Notes: generated from the letters alone by a model not told the origin. Shown: positions 9,238 to 18,313, counted from the first letter of the stretch. The stretch: 64,000 nt of DNA from JAAFHB01 sp963677935 (GCA_963677935.2 CAXXEH010000003.1:2666001-2730000); one strand, 5' to 3'. A program made the numbers and translations.

Positions 9238-9295
9238 AATTTTCCCAACTTTGACATCCTTGCAGTTACCTGTGGAGAGCAAAATTGGGAAAATT
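9238..9295 (-). terminator. 11-bp inverted repeat downstream of susD, possible terminator
   Basis: AATTTTCCCAA (9238-9248) pairs exactly with TTGGGAAAATT (9285-9295) across 36 nt. Read on the minus strand it follows the susD stop by about 15 bp and is itself followed by TGTTTTTAAA, which fits a loose intrinsic terminator. The long loop and AT-rich stem make this uncertain; a protein-binding site is an alternative. Confidence 0.4.
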
Positions 9296-9310
9296 AAATG
9301 TAAAAAAAAA

Positions 9311-10813
9311 TTAATAATCAGGATTCTGTTTCAAGAGCGGATTTAATTTGATTTCGGCGCTTGGAATCGGGTATAAGACATACCCCGGTTTTACGGCTAC
9401 ACCATAATTATTCCCTACCGTAAGAAGTAGATCATAACGGTTCAGGTCGTTTCTCCGTTCCCCTTCGCCAATGAATTCTTCTGCGCGTTCATCCAGAATA
9501 GCTTGTCTGAACTGTGCTTTTGTAAGTCCCGAAAGGTCGGGATATAAAGAGGCTGGCTGTGCGAAAGCAGTTCCGGTTGCCCTTGCACGTTGGCGGACCA
9601 GGTTAATTGCCGTGTATGCTTCTGTTGATGGTCCATTGTTTGATTCATTCAATGCTTCAGCATAAGTAAGCAGGACATCTGAATATCTTAGAATCGTGAA
9701 ATTCACACCTGTTTGTAAATATCCGGTTGTAAGGTCAGGAAAATAGTATTTTACAACATATATTTCCTGGAGTTTAACGGTGTCATTAACCCAGGAAGTA
9801 GAACCAACTTTTAGATATTTTGGCATACGATCTCTCATTGAATTCCATTTCCTGTATGTATTTGGCCTTGAATTAAAGTATCCCTTCTCTACCTGTCCGA
9901 AAGTTTGGCCGTCTTTTGCAAATTGTATACCTACCCCATTGAGGGTGTAGCCTTGCGGGCAGAACAAATAAACCAGATGTTCACCATAATTTGAATTATT
10001 ATCACTTCCATTATTATGCTGGATAGAAAAAATCTGTTCCGATTTGTTTTTATAGGCAGGATCCCAAATTTGGGAATAGTCTTTCATCAGACTATAAACA
10101 TTCAAATCAATTAATTCTTTTGCCTTGGCAGCTGCATTGGCCCATTCTTTATGCTGAAGGTACACTTTAGCCAACAGCGCTTTGGCAGCACCGGATGTTG
10201 CATAACCTGCAGCATGTTTGGAAGTACTGAACGGGGATAACATGGTTTCAGAATCTTTCAGATCGGCAATAATTTGTGCATACACCTCTTCGGATGTATT
10301 TCTTGACTTTGCCACATCGGCTATACTGCTGGTTGCTGAAATATGCAAAGGGACGCCACCAAAAGCACGTACAAGGTCAAAATAGAAAAGCGCCCGTAAA
10401 AACTTTGCCTGACCGGCAGCATCATTTTTCACAGCATCGGTCACATTGCTTTTACCTATTCTGTCGATTAATTGATTAGCCCTGTCGATTCCCTGGTAGC
10501 AGGCCGTCCATAAGTATTGAATCTGGGAATCACTAACTGTCCAGGCAAAAATATCATATGCGTCCTTGCCAGACCCTGAAACCTTCTCTGCTTCTCCGGG
10601 AAAGTCGCCCAACTTGTTATAATAGGCATTTTTATAGATGTAACCAGTCCACAAAACAGAATAGATACCTGCAAGGGCTAATTGAGCCTGGTCGTTGTTT
10701 TGATAGAAATCGTCAATAAGTTGTGCACTATACATTTTTTCCTCAAGAGGTTGCTTGCAACAGACCAATCCCAGTGTCGAAATAAGCAATAAAATGTTAA
10801 TATATTTTTTCAT
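9311..10813 (-). CDS. susD: SusD/RagB-family outer-membrane glycan-binding lipoprotein
   Basis: 500 residues. A lipoprotein signal ends in LGLVCCKQ (acylated Cys about residue 18-19), placing the mature protein on the outer membrane, where SusD proteins sit as lids over SusC. The SusD alpha-helical TPR-like scaffold is visible in AGIYSVLW, RANQLIDRI, KFLRALFYFDLVRAFGGVPL (a hallmark helix) and ALLAKVYLQ. The C-terminal half has the RagB/SusD features LRYSDVLLTYAEALNE, INLVRQRA, FRQAILDERAEEF and the terminal YPIPSAEIKLNPLLKQNPDY. Length is normal for the family. The start is 32 bp downstream of the SusC stop, so the two are one operon. Ligand unknown, presumably the oligosaccharide attacked by the surrounding enzymes. 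Confidence 0.97.
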   Translation of the reverse strand: MKKYINILLLISTLGLVCCKQPLEEKMYSAQLIDDFYQNNDQAQLALAGIYSVLWTGYIYKNAYYNKLGDFPGEAEKVSGSGKDAYDIFAWTVSDSQIQYLWTACYQGIDRANQLIDRIGKSNVTDAVKNDAAGQAKFLRALFYFDLVRAFGGVPLHISATSSIADVAKSRNTSEEVYAQIIADLKDSETMLSPFSTSKHAAGYATSGAAKALLAKVYLQHKEWANAAAKAKELIDLNVYSLMKDYSQIWDPAYKNKSEQIFSIQHNNGSDNNSNYGEHLVYLFCPQGYTLNGVGIQFAKDGQTFGQVEKGYFNSRPNTYRKWNSMRDRMPKYLKVGSTSWVNDTVKLQEIYVVKYYFPDLTTGYLQTGVNFTILRYSDVLLTYAEALNESNNGPSTEAYTAINLVRQRARATGTAFAQPASLYPDLSGLTKAQFRQAILDERAEEFIGEGERRNDLNRYDLLLTVGNNYGVAVKPGYVLYPIPSAEIKLNPLLKQNPDY

Positions 10814-10845
10814 GTCAATAATTTATTTTAAAATTTACATCCATT

Positions 10846-13800
10846 TTAGAAACTTACACTTAATCCCACGCGGAAAGCTCGTGAAGCAGGATAAGAGAAA
10901 CGGTCGACACCTTTTACGGCATTGCTTGTTCCGAAGGAGTTTACTTCAGGATCGTAAAACGGATATTTAGTGATCGTAAACGGATTTTCAGCAGCCACCG
11001 AAATCCTTGCACTGCTCAACCAGTTTATATTCATTTTTTTGATCGGAAGGCTGTAATTCAGAACGATCGCTTTTATACGAATGTAAGAGCCATCATAAAT
11101 CATGTTGGTATTGGCCATGGCAGGATAGCCGGCGCCAGCACCTACGGCAGTACCATTTGGATTTGTCGGAGACCAACGATCTGTTCTGATGGGTGCATAC
11201 AATGAGTTATAATTTGCTAAAAGACGTTTACCCATACACAAGATATCCTGCCCAACTTCACCATATGAATAAATACCTAAAGACCATTGTTTGTAAGAGA
11301 AGTCGTTGTTAAAACCAAAAGAAAAATCAGGGTTCGGATCACCAATATAAGTACAGTCATTCGCATCGAATGTGCCGCTCTTGTCAAAATCTTTAAATCG
11401 TGCATAACCAGGTTTTGAGCTCTTCATTGTACCAACAGAAGCAATCTCTTGATCAGACTTCCATATTCCATCCCAAATTACACCATAAAATGCACCGACC
11501 GGCTTTCCGGGTGCCAGACGAACAATATTACCTCCGTTGAGATTGCTGTTTCCTCCACCAACCCATCCTGCAAACATTTGGGTTGCTCCTCCTAAGTCAA
11601 GGATTTTATTTCTGTTCATAGAGAAGTTGAGGTTTGTTGACCATTTGAAGGAGGCCGATTTAACATTAACAGTTTGAAGATTAAGTTCAATCCCTTTGTT
11701 TTCCATTGAACCCACATTCTGCAGAACGCTCGTATATCCACTTTCAGTAGGCAATGGTACACTCATTAATAAATCAGTTGTTTTCTTCTTATAAATATCT
11801 ACCGTAAAACTTATCCGATTATCCAGAAAACCCATATCCAGTCCCAAATTCACATCTCTCGATTTTTCCCATGTCAAATCAGGATTAGAGATATTTTTGG
11901 GGTATGAAATTCCTGTTAATAATCCCCCTAACACATAACCCGAATTGTAATCTTTGTCGTTTGCCATAGCTGCAACGGAATTATAAAGCCCGATTCGTTC
12001 ATTTCCGGTATTACCATACCCCACCCTTAATTTCAGGTTACTGAAAATGTCCATCTTTTTTATGAAGTTTTCTTCACTCATCCTCCATGCAACTGCTGCA
12101 GATGGAAAGAATCCATACTTATTATTAACCCCAAATTTTGAAGATCCGTCATACCTTGCAGTAGCCGTAAATAAATATTTATTATTTAAAGTATAATTTA
12201 CTCGGCTAATGTAGGATAACAAAGTCCATTTTGTCATTTGAGAACTGATACTTTGTGTTTTGGCCAACGCAAGATTATTGTATTTATAGAAATCGGAAGG
12301 GAAACCGTAACCTACTGCTTTGATATATTCATCCTTTTCCGATTGATTGGTAAAACCTACCATCACTGATAACTGATGTTTTTCAGCGATAGTTGTTTTA
12401 TATTCCAATATATTTTCGTTCAACACATTGACCGTTTTTTCGCTTACTTGTGAAGCAGAACCAGCGACACTACTTGCCATTACTGATGCAATCGGATAGT
12501 AATTTTTATATCTCCAATCGCGGTAATCCATTCCCAACCTAACTTTAAATTCCAAACCGTCAATGATTTTATAGTTACCAAAAACGCTTCCTAAAATTCT
12601 TGTTGTATTTGCATTAATATCGTATTTGTTAACCATATACAGCGGATTGTCTCCCAGATTGTTTCCTCCAATATAATTACTGAAAAAAGTATAATTGCCA
12701 TTTTCATCCAATGCGGGAATATGGGGTGGGGCATTGAAGATATTGCTCACCACGGTAGCTGAAGTGCTGTATCCTTTTGAATCGCTGGGAAGCATAGTTT
12801 CCACCGAATTGGAAAACATGATATTCGTGCCGACAGTAAATTTTTTGGTCACATTGGCATCAACATTTACGTTGGCCGAATAACGTTCAAAATTTGTGTT
12901 TGTGACAATACCATCCTGATTGGAATAGTTTCCTGATATCAGGTAACGTAAATCGGGGGTTCCTCCTGAAATAGACAATTTGTATTTCTGGCTTTCAGCC
13001 GTACGGAATATTTCCTTTTGCCAGTTTGTTCCCTCGCCCATTGCGGCAACTGCGACATCGGTAAAAGTATGCGCTTTCCCGTTTTGGTCATTTCCTTCGT
13101 TGATTTGGGCTGCCCAATCTTTCGCACTAAGTACTTCCAGAATATTTGAACACTGTTCTACAGCACGAGAAGTTTCAAAATCGATTTTTGTATGACCTCC
13201 AGTCCCCCTTTTCGTGGTAATCAAAACTACTCCATTGGTAGCCCTTGATCCGTAAATAGCAGTAGCTGAAGCATCTTTCAACACTTCAATAGACTCAATA
13301 TTTGAAGGATCAATCGAGTTCAATGGATTAGGATTACAGCCATCACCATTTTCAACATTGCCGATAGCCACAAACTCATTTGAGATAGGAAACCCATCGA
13401 CGACATAAAGAGGCTGTCCGCTTGCTGATAATGACGATGTACCCCGCACCTGCACTGAAATGCTTCCTCCAGGCGCATGAGAGTCGGTTCTTACCTGGAC
13501 ACCGGCGACTCTACCCTGCAAAGCCTGATCAGGAGTTGTAATCACTGTTTTTTGCAGTTCTGTACTACTTATGGAGCCGATCGATCCTGTCAAATCACTT
13601 TTTTTCACGGTTCCATAACCAATCGATACAATTTCCTCCAAACCGATTGATTCTTCTACAAGTGAAACATTGACAATCGTTTTCTTTCCAATTTCAACCT
13701 CCTGTGTCCTCATTCCAATGAAGGAAAATGTGAGCATTTTGGCATCAACAGGTATCGACAAGGTGAAATGTCCCTCATTATTGGTCGTTACCCCTATGGT

Positions 13801-14271
13801 GGTACCGTTAACGACAACCGACACTCCGGGTATTGGTAAGCCTGAAGAATCGGTTACTTTTCCGGAAATGCTTTTCTGCTGCCCCTGAAAAGAATCGGTA
13901 GAACTGATATCGGTTGTTAAAATGATCTGACGGTCCTTGATCAGATAAGAGACATTTGTATGTTCGAAAATTCCAGAAAGGATATCCCCGATCATTTCGT
14001 TTTTAACATCAACATTTACCTGTCTTTCAACGTCGAGCAGTTTTTGATTAAAGAGAAAGAAAAATTCACTTTCGTCCTCAATCTTACTTAGAACATCAAT
14101 AACTTTTGCCCCCTCCATTTTCAGGGTAAGACGCTTTTGCTGCGAGTAAGTAACTGTTGCATAAGCCTGTGCAATAAAAAGAAATGAAATAAATACACTT
14201 AGGCGCATAATTTTCCAAAATTTAAGGAGCACATGATTAGTGACTGGCCTCCTGGTTCGTTTTTTTTGCAT
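10846..14271 (-). CDS. susC: SusC-like TonB-dependent transporter with N-terminal STN signalling domain
   Basis: 1141-residue outer-membrane importer. A signal peptide ends near residue 45. An STN domain follows (about 50-120: LTLKMEGAKVIDVLSKI ... IILTT), then a carboxypeptidase-regulatory-like beta-sandwich (ISGKVTDSSGLPIPGVSV ...), a TonB-box-like segment (LEEIVSIGYGTVKKSDLTG), the plug domain with EVLKDASATAIYGSRATNGVVLITT, and a 22-strand barrel ending in Phe. An STN domain on a SusC marks the transducer type that signals through FecR to an ECF sigma factor, both encoded immediately upstream. Imports oligosaccharides with SusD and TonB energy. The start ATG is 98 bp after FecR; a hairpin (14326-14356) lies between them. 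This is the only SusC in 64 kb, so it may serve the whole enzyme set. Confidence 0.97.
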   Translation of the reverse strand: MQKKRTRRPVTNHVLLKFWKIMRLSVFISFLFIAQAYATVTYSQQKRLTLKMEGAKVIDVLSKIEDESEFFFLFNQKLLDVERQVNVDVKNEMIGDILSGIFEHTNVSYLIKDRQIILTTDISSTDSFQGQQKSISGKVTDSSGLPIPGVSVVVNGTTIGVTTNNEGHFTLSIPVDAKMLTFSFIGMRTQEVEIGKKTIVNVSLVEESIGLEEIVSIGYGTVKKSDLTGSIGSISSTELQKTVITTPDQALQGRVAGVQVRTDSHAPGGSISVQVRGTSSLSASGQPLYVVDGFPISNEFVAIGNVENGDGCNPNPLNSIDPSNIESIEVLKDASATAIYGSRATNGVVLITTKRGTGGHTKIDFETSRAVEQCSNILEVLSAKDWAAQINEGNDQNGKAHTFTDVAVAAMGEGTNWQKEIFRTAESQKYKLSISGGTPDLRYLISGNYSNQDGIVTNTNFERYSANVNVDANVTKKFTVGTNIMFSNSVETMLPSDSKGYSTSATVVSNIFNAPPHIPALDENGNYTFFSNYIGGNNLGDNPLYMVNKYDINANTTRILGSVFGNYKIIDGLEFKVRLGMDYRDWRYKNYYPIASVMASSVAGSASQVSEKTVNVLNENILEYKTTIAEKHQLSVMVGFTNQSEKDEYIKAVGYGFPSDFYKYNNLALAKTQSISSQMTKWTLLSYISRVNYTLNNKYLFTATARYDGSSKFGVNNKYGFFPSAAVAWRMSEENFIKKMDIFSNLKLRVGYGNTGNERIGLYNSVAAMANDKDYNSGYVLGGLLTGISYPKNISNPDLTWEKSRDVNLGLDMGFLDNRISFTVDIYKKKTTDLLMSVPLPTESGYTSVLQNVGSMENKGIELNLQTVNVKSASFKWSTNLNFSMNRNKILDLGGATQMFAGWVGGGNSNLNGGNIVRLAPGKPVGAFYGVIWDGIWKSDQEIASVGTMKSSKPGYARFKDFDKSGTFDANDCTYIGDPNPDFSFGFNNDFSYKQWSLGIYSYGEVGQDILCMGKRLLANYNSLYAPIRTDRWSPTNPNGTAVGAGAGYPAMANTNMIYDGSYIRIKAIVLNYSLPIKKMNINWLSSARISVAAENPFTITKYPFYDPEVNSFGTSNAVKGVDRFSYPASRAFRVGLSVSF

Positions 14272-14325
14272 AAATTTGAAACATTAAGTGGTTAAACAAT
14301 AATTGAACGTGACACTACTTGATTT

Positions 14326-14356
14326 AACAGGAGAGTGGTTCGAACACTTTCCTGTT
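14326..14356 (+). terminator. strong hairpin with T-run on the plus strand, between FecR and SusC genes
   Basis: AACAGGAGAGTG (14326-14337) pairs with CACTTTCCTGTT (14345-14356) with a single mismatch and a 7-nt loop. On the plus strand it is followed by five more T residues, the form of an intrinsic terminator. All genes here run on the minus strand, where the hairpin is preceded by the A-run and followed only by TTAAATC, so in that direction it may pause, process or partly stop transcripts rather than end them cleanly. It could shield the sigma/anti-sigma genes from antisense transcription. Confidence 0.6.
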
Positions 14357-14369
14357 TTTTTATATCATA

Positions 14370-15419
14370 CTATTTGAACTGATTGATTTTTAATTTATTG
14401 AGGTGAAGAATTATTTTTCGTTTCTGATAAGCTCCATCTGTATCTGCTATTCGCTTTTCTTCGTAGTAACTTATTGGGGTTGTGATTGAGATTAGTTTGA
14501 GCACTTCGTCGAGCGGTTCATCGATAAAAGTGGCATGAAATGTATAGTCATCAAGCAAATGGTCATTAACGACAACCTCTGCATTATACCACCGGCTTAT
14601 CCGTCGAGCTACCTGTTGCATATTTTCATTCCTGAATACAAGTTTTCCTTCCTTCCAGTTGGAATATTGCGAAGCGATGACCTCTTTTTTGGTAAATAAT
14701 TGATGTTCAATATTGAAGGTTAATTGTTCATTCGGAGCCAGAATGGTCAGTTGCTTTCCTTTTTGTGTTGAAATTTCGACTTTGCCGGTCTGCAGGACAA
14801 TTTCCTCTTCTGCTTCATCTTCAATTGCAAGCACATTAAAAGTGGTTCCTGTAACTTTGATGTCAAGATTCTTCGTATTTACATGGAAAGGGATCTCCTC
14901 GTTATGGACTACGTCAAAAAACGCTTCTCCGGAGAGTTCCACCGATCTTTCCCGGGTAAACAAAATCGGATATTTCAGATTCGAACCGCTGTTCAGGAAT
15001 CCGGTTGATCCGTCGGGAAGTTGAAATTTTGTGCGGACTCCTAATGGACATTGAATTTCGGCATAGGAAACACTATTCTCCACTACTTTAGTCTGAAAAT
15101 AGACATACGCAAAAAAAGAGAGCAGAAGCGGAAAAATCAGGATAGCAGCAATACGTTGAAAAACCTGCCATCCATATTGGTGAATCAACCTGCCATTTTC
15201 ATTCAAACGGATCAGATGGTGAACCCGATCAAGGATAGGTTTAAAATTCCGGTCGGAATATTGCTCCGAATCATGCTGGGCATCCCAATCATCAAGAAGC
15301 AATTGCTCTGCATCAATGTTTTGATCGTCTGCCAATTGTTCCGAAAGGGCGATCTGCTCCTTCAGGTTTAATTCGCCGCCAAAATATTTTTGAATGATCT
15401 GTTTTAATTGCTCCTTCAT
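14370..15419 (-). CDS. FecR-family anti-sigma factor (transmembrane)
   Basis: 349 residues from the ATG at 15417-15419; an in-frame TTG two codons upstream is less likely. A cytoplasmic N-terminal part that would bind the sigma factor (MKEQLKQIIQKYFGGEL) is followed by one membrane helix (ILIFPLLLSFFAYVYF, about residues 90-106), a periplasmic FecR domain (YAEIQCPLGVRTKFQLPDGS, FFDVVHNEEIPFHVNT, TGTTFNVLA) and a C-terminal DUF4974-type domain (NMQQVARRISRWYNAEV ... FIDEPLDEVLKLI), which receives the signal from the SusC STN domain. It follows the sigma gene after about 200 bp and precedes susC. Its job is to hold the sigma factor until substrate binds SusC. Confidence 0.95.
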   Translation of the reverse strand: MKEQLKQIIQKYFGGELNLKEQIALSEQLADDQNIDAEQLLLDDWDAQHDSEQYSDRNFKPILDRVHHLIRLNENGRLIHQYGWQVFQRIAAILIFPLLLSFFAYVYFQTKVVENSVSYAEIQCPLGVRTKFQLPDGSTGFLNSGSNLKYPILFTRERSVELSGEAFFDVVHNEEIPFHVNTKNLDIKVTGTTFNVLAIEDEAEEEIVLQTGKVEISTQKGKQLTILAPNEQLTFNIEHQLFTKKEVIASQYSNWKEGKLVFRNENMQQVARRISRWYNAEVVVNDHLLDDYTFHATFIDEPLDEVLKLISITTPISYYEEKRIADTDGAYQKRKIILHLNKLKINQFK

Positions 15420-15619
15420 TTTCAATGATTACACAAATATTTTTTAAAAAGGTAACACTACCCAACTTTCTACTTGCTTTAGATCTTATATCCGATGAGG
15501 TCTCTTTTCTCATGGGCATTTTTAGAATTATTTTTGCTTTTGTGACAATTTTCCCCGGACAAGTTACTGGGAGTAGTGGTTTGCAACTTGTGGAATTTCG
15601 TATGGTATTGTTATGCTGA

Positions 15620-16204
15620 TTAATAAATAAACAAAACGGAAAAAACCAGCAATGGTAGGCTTTCATGGTTTAACCGAACGCGAAAAAACCGGAGCGCTTC
15701 TGAAACCTGATTATCAACTGTACCAGGCGAAATATTTAATTCTGCAGCAATTTCTTTCGAACTTTTACCTTCCAATTTGCTTTTCATAAAGATCTCTCGA
15801 CGTCGTGGCGGCAACTGCCCGACGATGAGATTGATCTGTTGCAGAATTGTTTCATAGTCATCATTATTTAGACTTTCATTGGTTGTAATTGCAGCTTCTG
15901 TCTGAAGACTTTCGAGGTATCGAAGAGAAACAGCCTTTTTATTGAAGTGTTTTCGGATCTGGTTTAATGCAATAGTAAAAAGGTACGATTTGAATGAAAA
16001 TTCCGATTTAAGCGATTGCCTGTGTTCCCAAACCTGAACAAAAACATCCTGAACAAGTTCTTCTGCATCACTCTCATTTCTAAAATATTTCATAGCAAAC
16101 CCAAACAACTTTGGGCTGTAAACCTCAAAAAGTGAATCAAATGCAACTACATTTCCTTTTTGAAGCAACTGAACTAAACTGTGATCATCACGTTTTTCAG
16201 CCAT
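15620..16204 (-). CDS. ECF-type RNA polymerase sigma-70 factor
   Basis: 194 residues. Region 2 is seen in FDSLFEVYSPKLFGFAMKYF and DAEELVQDVFVQVWEHR; region 4 in LPPRRREIFMKSKLEGKSSKEIAAELNISPGTVDNQVSEALRF, a complete helix-turn-helix. The protein ends in a hydrophobic tail (LPLLVFSVLFIY), as is common in the Bacteroidota sigma-70 expansion family paired with FecR proteins. It is the first gene of the regulator/import module and is expected to direct transcription of susC, susD and perhaps the enzyme genes. It starts at the ATG 16202-16204, with a promoter-like box 30 bp upstream. Cognate promoters cannot be named from sequence alone. Confidence 0.95.
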   Translation of the reverse strand: MAEKRDDHSLVQLLQKGNVVAFDSLFEVYSPKLFGFAMKYFRNESDAEELVQDVFVQVWEHRQSLKSEFSFKSYLFTIALNQIRKHFNKKAVSLRYLESLQTEAAITTNESLNNDDYETILQQINLIVGQLPPRRREIFMKSKLEGKSSKEIAAELNISPGTVDNQVSEALRFFRVRLNHESLPLLVFSVLFIY

Positions 16205-16234
16205 TGAAAAAGTTTAAGCCCTAAGTTGGAAGGG

Positions 16235-16242
16235 CAAATGTA
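16235..16242 (-). promoter_or_regulatory. Bacteroidota-type -7 promoter box upstream of the ECF sigma gene
   Basis: On the minus strand this reads TACATTTG, a match to the TAnnTTTG element used by the primary sigma factor of Bacteroidota. It lies 30 bp upstream of the sigma ATG, giving a short leader of about 25 nt. A clear TTTG element at the -33 position was not found, so the call is tentative. Confidence 0.4.
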
Positions 16243-16391
16243 ACAAAATAAATTCGTGCCGCTGAGATTATTATTTATACTGCAATTCAGTTTGTACATG
16301 TAAAAACAAATAAGTATTAAGCAATTGATAATCTGTCCAATATGATCTAATGACACGTACAGTGACCACAATATCAATCTCTTTAAAATTG

Positions 16392-16423
16392 AAAAGGACA
16401 GAACCGGGCGGTTCCATCCTTTT
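16392..16423. terminator. bidirectional terminator-like hairpin after the GH78-like gene
   Basis: AAAAGGA (16392-16398) pairs with TCCTTTT (16417-16423); after a 2x2 mismatch GAACC (16401-16405) pairs with GGTTC (16410-16414) around a GGGC loop. The stem starts with A's and ends with T's on both strands, as in a bidirectional intrinsic terminator. It would end transcripts of the upstream enzyme cluster before the sigma gene. Confidence 0.65.
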
Positions 16424-16430
16424 ACTAAAA

Positions 16431-16493
16431 CTAACCAAACTAACTAACCTAACTAAACCTAAACTTATGAAAAAAAATGTAATACAAATGTAA
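16431..16493 (+). other. AC-rich SusC-type leader with a 9-codon reading frame, probably a gene remnant
   Basis: On the plus strand the segment 16431-16466 is a run of CTAAC/CTAAA units leading into ATG at 16467-16469, followed by AAA AAA AAT and a stop at 16491-16493 (peptide MKKNVIQM). Such C/A-rich leaders before ATG-AAA-AAA-AAT occur upstream of susC genes in this phylum, so this may be the relic of a second, opposite-strand susC start. A tiny leader peptide is the other option. No downstream coding sequence continues it. Confidence 0.35.
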
Positions 16494-16552
16494 GGTACCC
16501 AAACCTATCTGCCAAATTTTTTATGTTAAGGAATTATGAAATAATTGAAAAA

Positions 16553-18313
16553 TTAATTGTTCAGCACCTTTATCTCCTTAGGAGAATTAATTTTAGTCTT
16601 AATGCGCCCATCTTTCATTTTATCGTGCCTTATTTTTATCGCGCCATACGGTGTAGGGAAGGAACCTTCGACCCATAACAAGTCACCCAGGTGCGGTTCT
16701 ATCCGAATGACTTTGCATCCCGGAGCGACCACTTTCACCCCCAGTACATATTCCGACAACCAGGAGGTTGGTCCCGATGCCCATCCGTGACAGAAACTAT
16801 GGCGATACCCTTTGTAACAATAATTGCCATAGGATGCATGGACATCAACTTTGTTTTCAGCAGGAAATTCATCGATTCGTCCCCCATTTTTCAACCAATC
16901 GATATCGAAATCTTCCCAGAAAGTGGTGGCGCCAAGGTCGAGCATTCCCCCCCAATATTCGCGGATATTGTCAATTGCACCCTGATAATCGCCAGCTTTA
17001 GAACGGGCCTTCAGCATATAATAGCCATAAAATGTTGACATTTTGTGAACGCCATCCTTTGCCAATACCTCTGAATTTGCTTTTTCCGGAGAAATCAACC
17101 CTGAAAGTGACAGCAACGCTGCTGCCTGTTTGGAACCGGCCATTTCCGGAATATGTCTTCTCAATTTTTCAGCTGCGTTTTTACACATTTTTGCAGTTGC
17201 TGTATCCCCTAATATTGAAGACAATTCACGACCAGCCTCAAATGTCATCACCATCAGCGACTGTAATCCGGCATGGATGGCCTCTTTATTGCCGCTGGAA
17301 GGCCAATCGAGGAAACGCCCTCCATCGAGGGACTCTTTTCCGTCAGCATCAATTTTAAAAGCTAACTGATGCAGTAATCGGTTCATATACTCCTGCTGCT
17401 TTTTCATATAGTCCAGGTTGCCATGATAATTGTACCAGTCGCGCTGGATCAGTATCCACCACATCGAATAGGAACTGATTCCGTTCATCCATTCCGGTAG
17501 AGGGGTGAGGTTACGGATTAGATCGAGACTTTTAGGAACCACATCGTTATATCCAAAAACCGAGCTGATGGTCATCACTTCTGGGTGCATATCTCCAATC
17601 CAGACGAGGCGGTCGCGTTTTACCCCATCCCAAAGGTAATCCTGCATATTCAGATGAACCGTATAAGCGCCTGTAATCCAGACCTTATTTAGCCTTTCAT
17701 CATTACATTTGAATGATCCAATGTAGGGGATATCCCGATAATTTAAAATAGCGCTAATCTCTTTAAATTCAATTCGTGAATTTGGATCGACAAGATCAAT
17801 CCTTACAAATCGGAATCCAGAGTTACCTACCTCCAAATGTCCCAGCCAGGGCAAGGTAACCACAAAATCGCGCATGGCATGATCGTTTATGGCTCCGCTT
17901 TCGCCGATTTCGCTCCTAGTTTCGCTTACAGATTCGCCAAATCTGATCCGCACTTTATTCCCCAACTTGGCAATTCCACGGGTCGTTACAAACTCAATTC
18001 CTCCCTGAATCTCATGTCCAAAGTCAAGTATAATTCCCGGCATCGTATCCTTAGTACTAATCAGGTTGAAATACCCCTTCGAATTTAAATCTGCCTGACC
18101 AATACCTGGAGTCAGGATTCTTTCTGCATTCAATACATGCTTACCTGAAAGATCAGAAATCCATACAATTCGTTCGGCTGTCAGATACTTCCTTGTCAAA
18201 CTTGTTGAACGGACAAGCGAATCATTTTTCGGATTAAAAACAGGGGGAAGCTGGGCAAAAACCGGAGCAACCAACGATACGATTAATGCTGCAATTAAAA
18301 ATCTGGAAATCAT
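16553..18313 (-). CDS. GH78-like alpha-L-rhamnosidase family protein with variant acid motif
   Basis: 586 residues from the ATG at 18311-18313 (a TTG seven codons upstream also opens the frame but is less likely). A signal peptide ends in VFAQ. The middle is the (alpha/alpha)6 six-hairpin barrel of the Bac_rhamnosid6H type, followed by a C-terminal beta-sandwich (IEPHLGDLLWVEGSFPTPYGAI). GH78 enzymes invert and release L-rhamnose, using a Glu in a RDERLGWTGD motif. Here the motif reads GVKRDRLVWIGD, so Asp234 stands at the general-acid position; the second catalytic Glu is kept as Glu467 in TFWEDFD. The acid change is also seen in a subset of relatives, and activity is uncertain. It is the last gene of the large enzyme cluster before the terminator at 16392-16423 and lies 45 bp from the DUF5009 gene. 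Confidence 0.85.
   Translation of the reverse strand: MISRFLIAALIVSLVAPVFAQLPPVFNPKNDSLVRSTSLTRKYLTAERIVWISDLSGKHVLNAERILTPGIGQADLNSKGYFNLISTKDTMPGIILDFGHEIQGGIEFVTTRGIAKLGNKVRIRFGESVSETRSEIGESGAINDHAMRDFVVTLPWLGHLEVGNSGFRFVRIDLVDPNSRIEFKEISAILNYRDIPYIGSFKCNDERLNKVWITGAYTVHLNMQDYLWDGVKRDRLVWIGDMHPEVMTISSVFGYNDVVPKSLDLIRNLTPLPEWMNGISSYSMWWILIQRDWYNYHGNLDYMKKQQEYMNRLLHQLAFKIDADGKESLDGGRFLDWPSSGNKEAIHAGLQSLMVMTFEAGRELSSILGDTATAKMCKNAAEKLRRHIPEMAGSKQAAALLSLSGLISPEKANSEVLAKDGVHKMSTFYGYYMLKARSKAGDYQGAIDNIREYWGGMLDLGATTFWEDFDIDWLKNGGRIDEFPAENKVDVHASYGNYCYKGYRHSFCHGWASGPTSWLSEYVLGVKVVAPGCKVIRIEPHLGDLLWVEGSFPTPYGAIKIRHDKMKDGRIKTKINSPKEIKVLNN

Larger units (their letters stand above)
8955..9310. other. 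356-bp intergenic region between susD-like and URO-D genes, with inverted repeats
   Basis: No coding potential was seen on either strand. Minus-strand transcription leaving susD meets a T-run just after the stop, then two separate 11-bp inverted repeats (listed on their own). The motif TTGGGAAA or its complement appears at 9113-9120, 9241-9248 and 9285-9292, with a near copy at 9147-9154. The region probably holds the end of the susCD transcript and the start of the URO-D/oxidoreductase/isomerase transcript. No clear TAnnTTTG promoter box was found upstream of position 8954. Confidence 0.6.
16205..16552. other. 348-bp intergenic region between the GH78-like and ECF sigma genes
   Basis: Holds, in minus-strand order, an AC-rich stretch with a short plus-strand reading frame (16431-16493), an imperfect palindrome that looks like a terminator (16392-16423), then a promoter-like box for the sigma gene (16235-16242). 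No other coding signal was seen. Confidence 0.6.
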
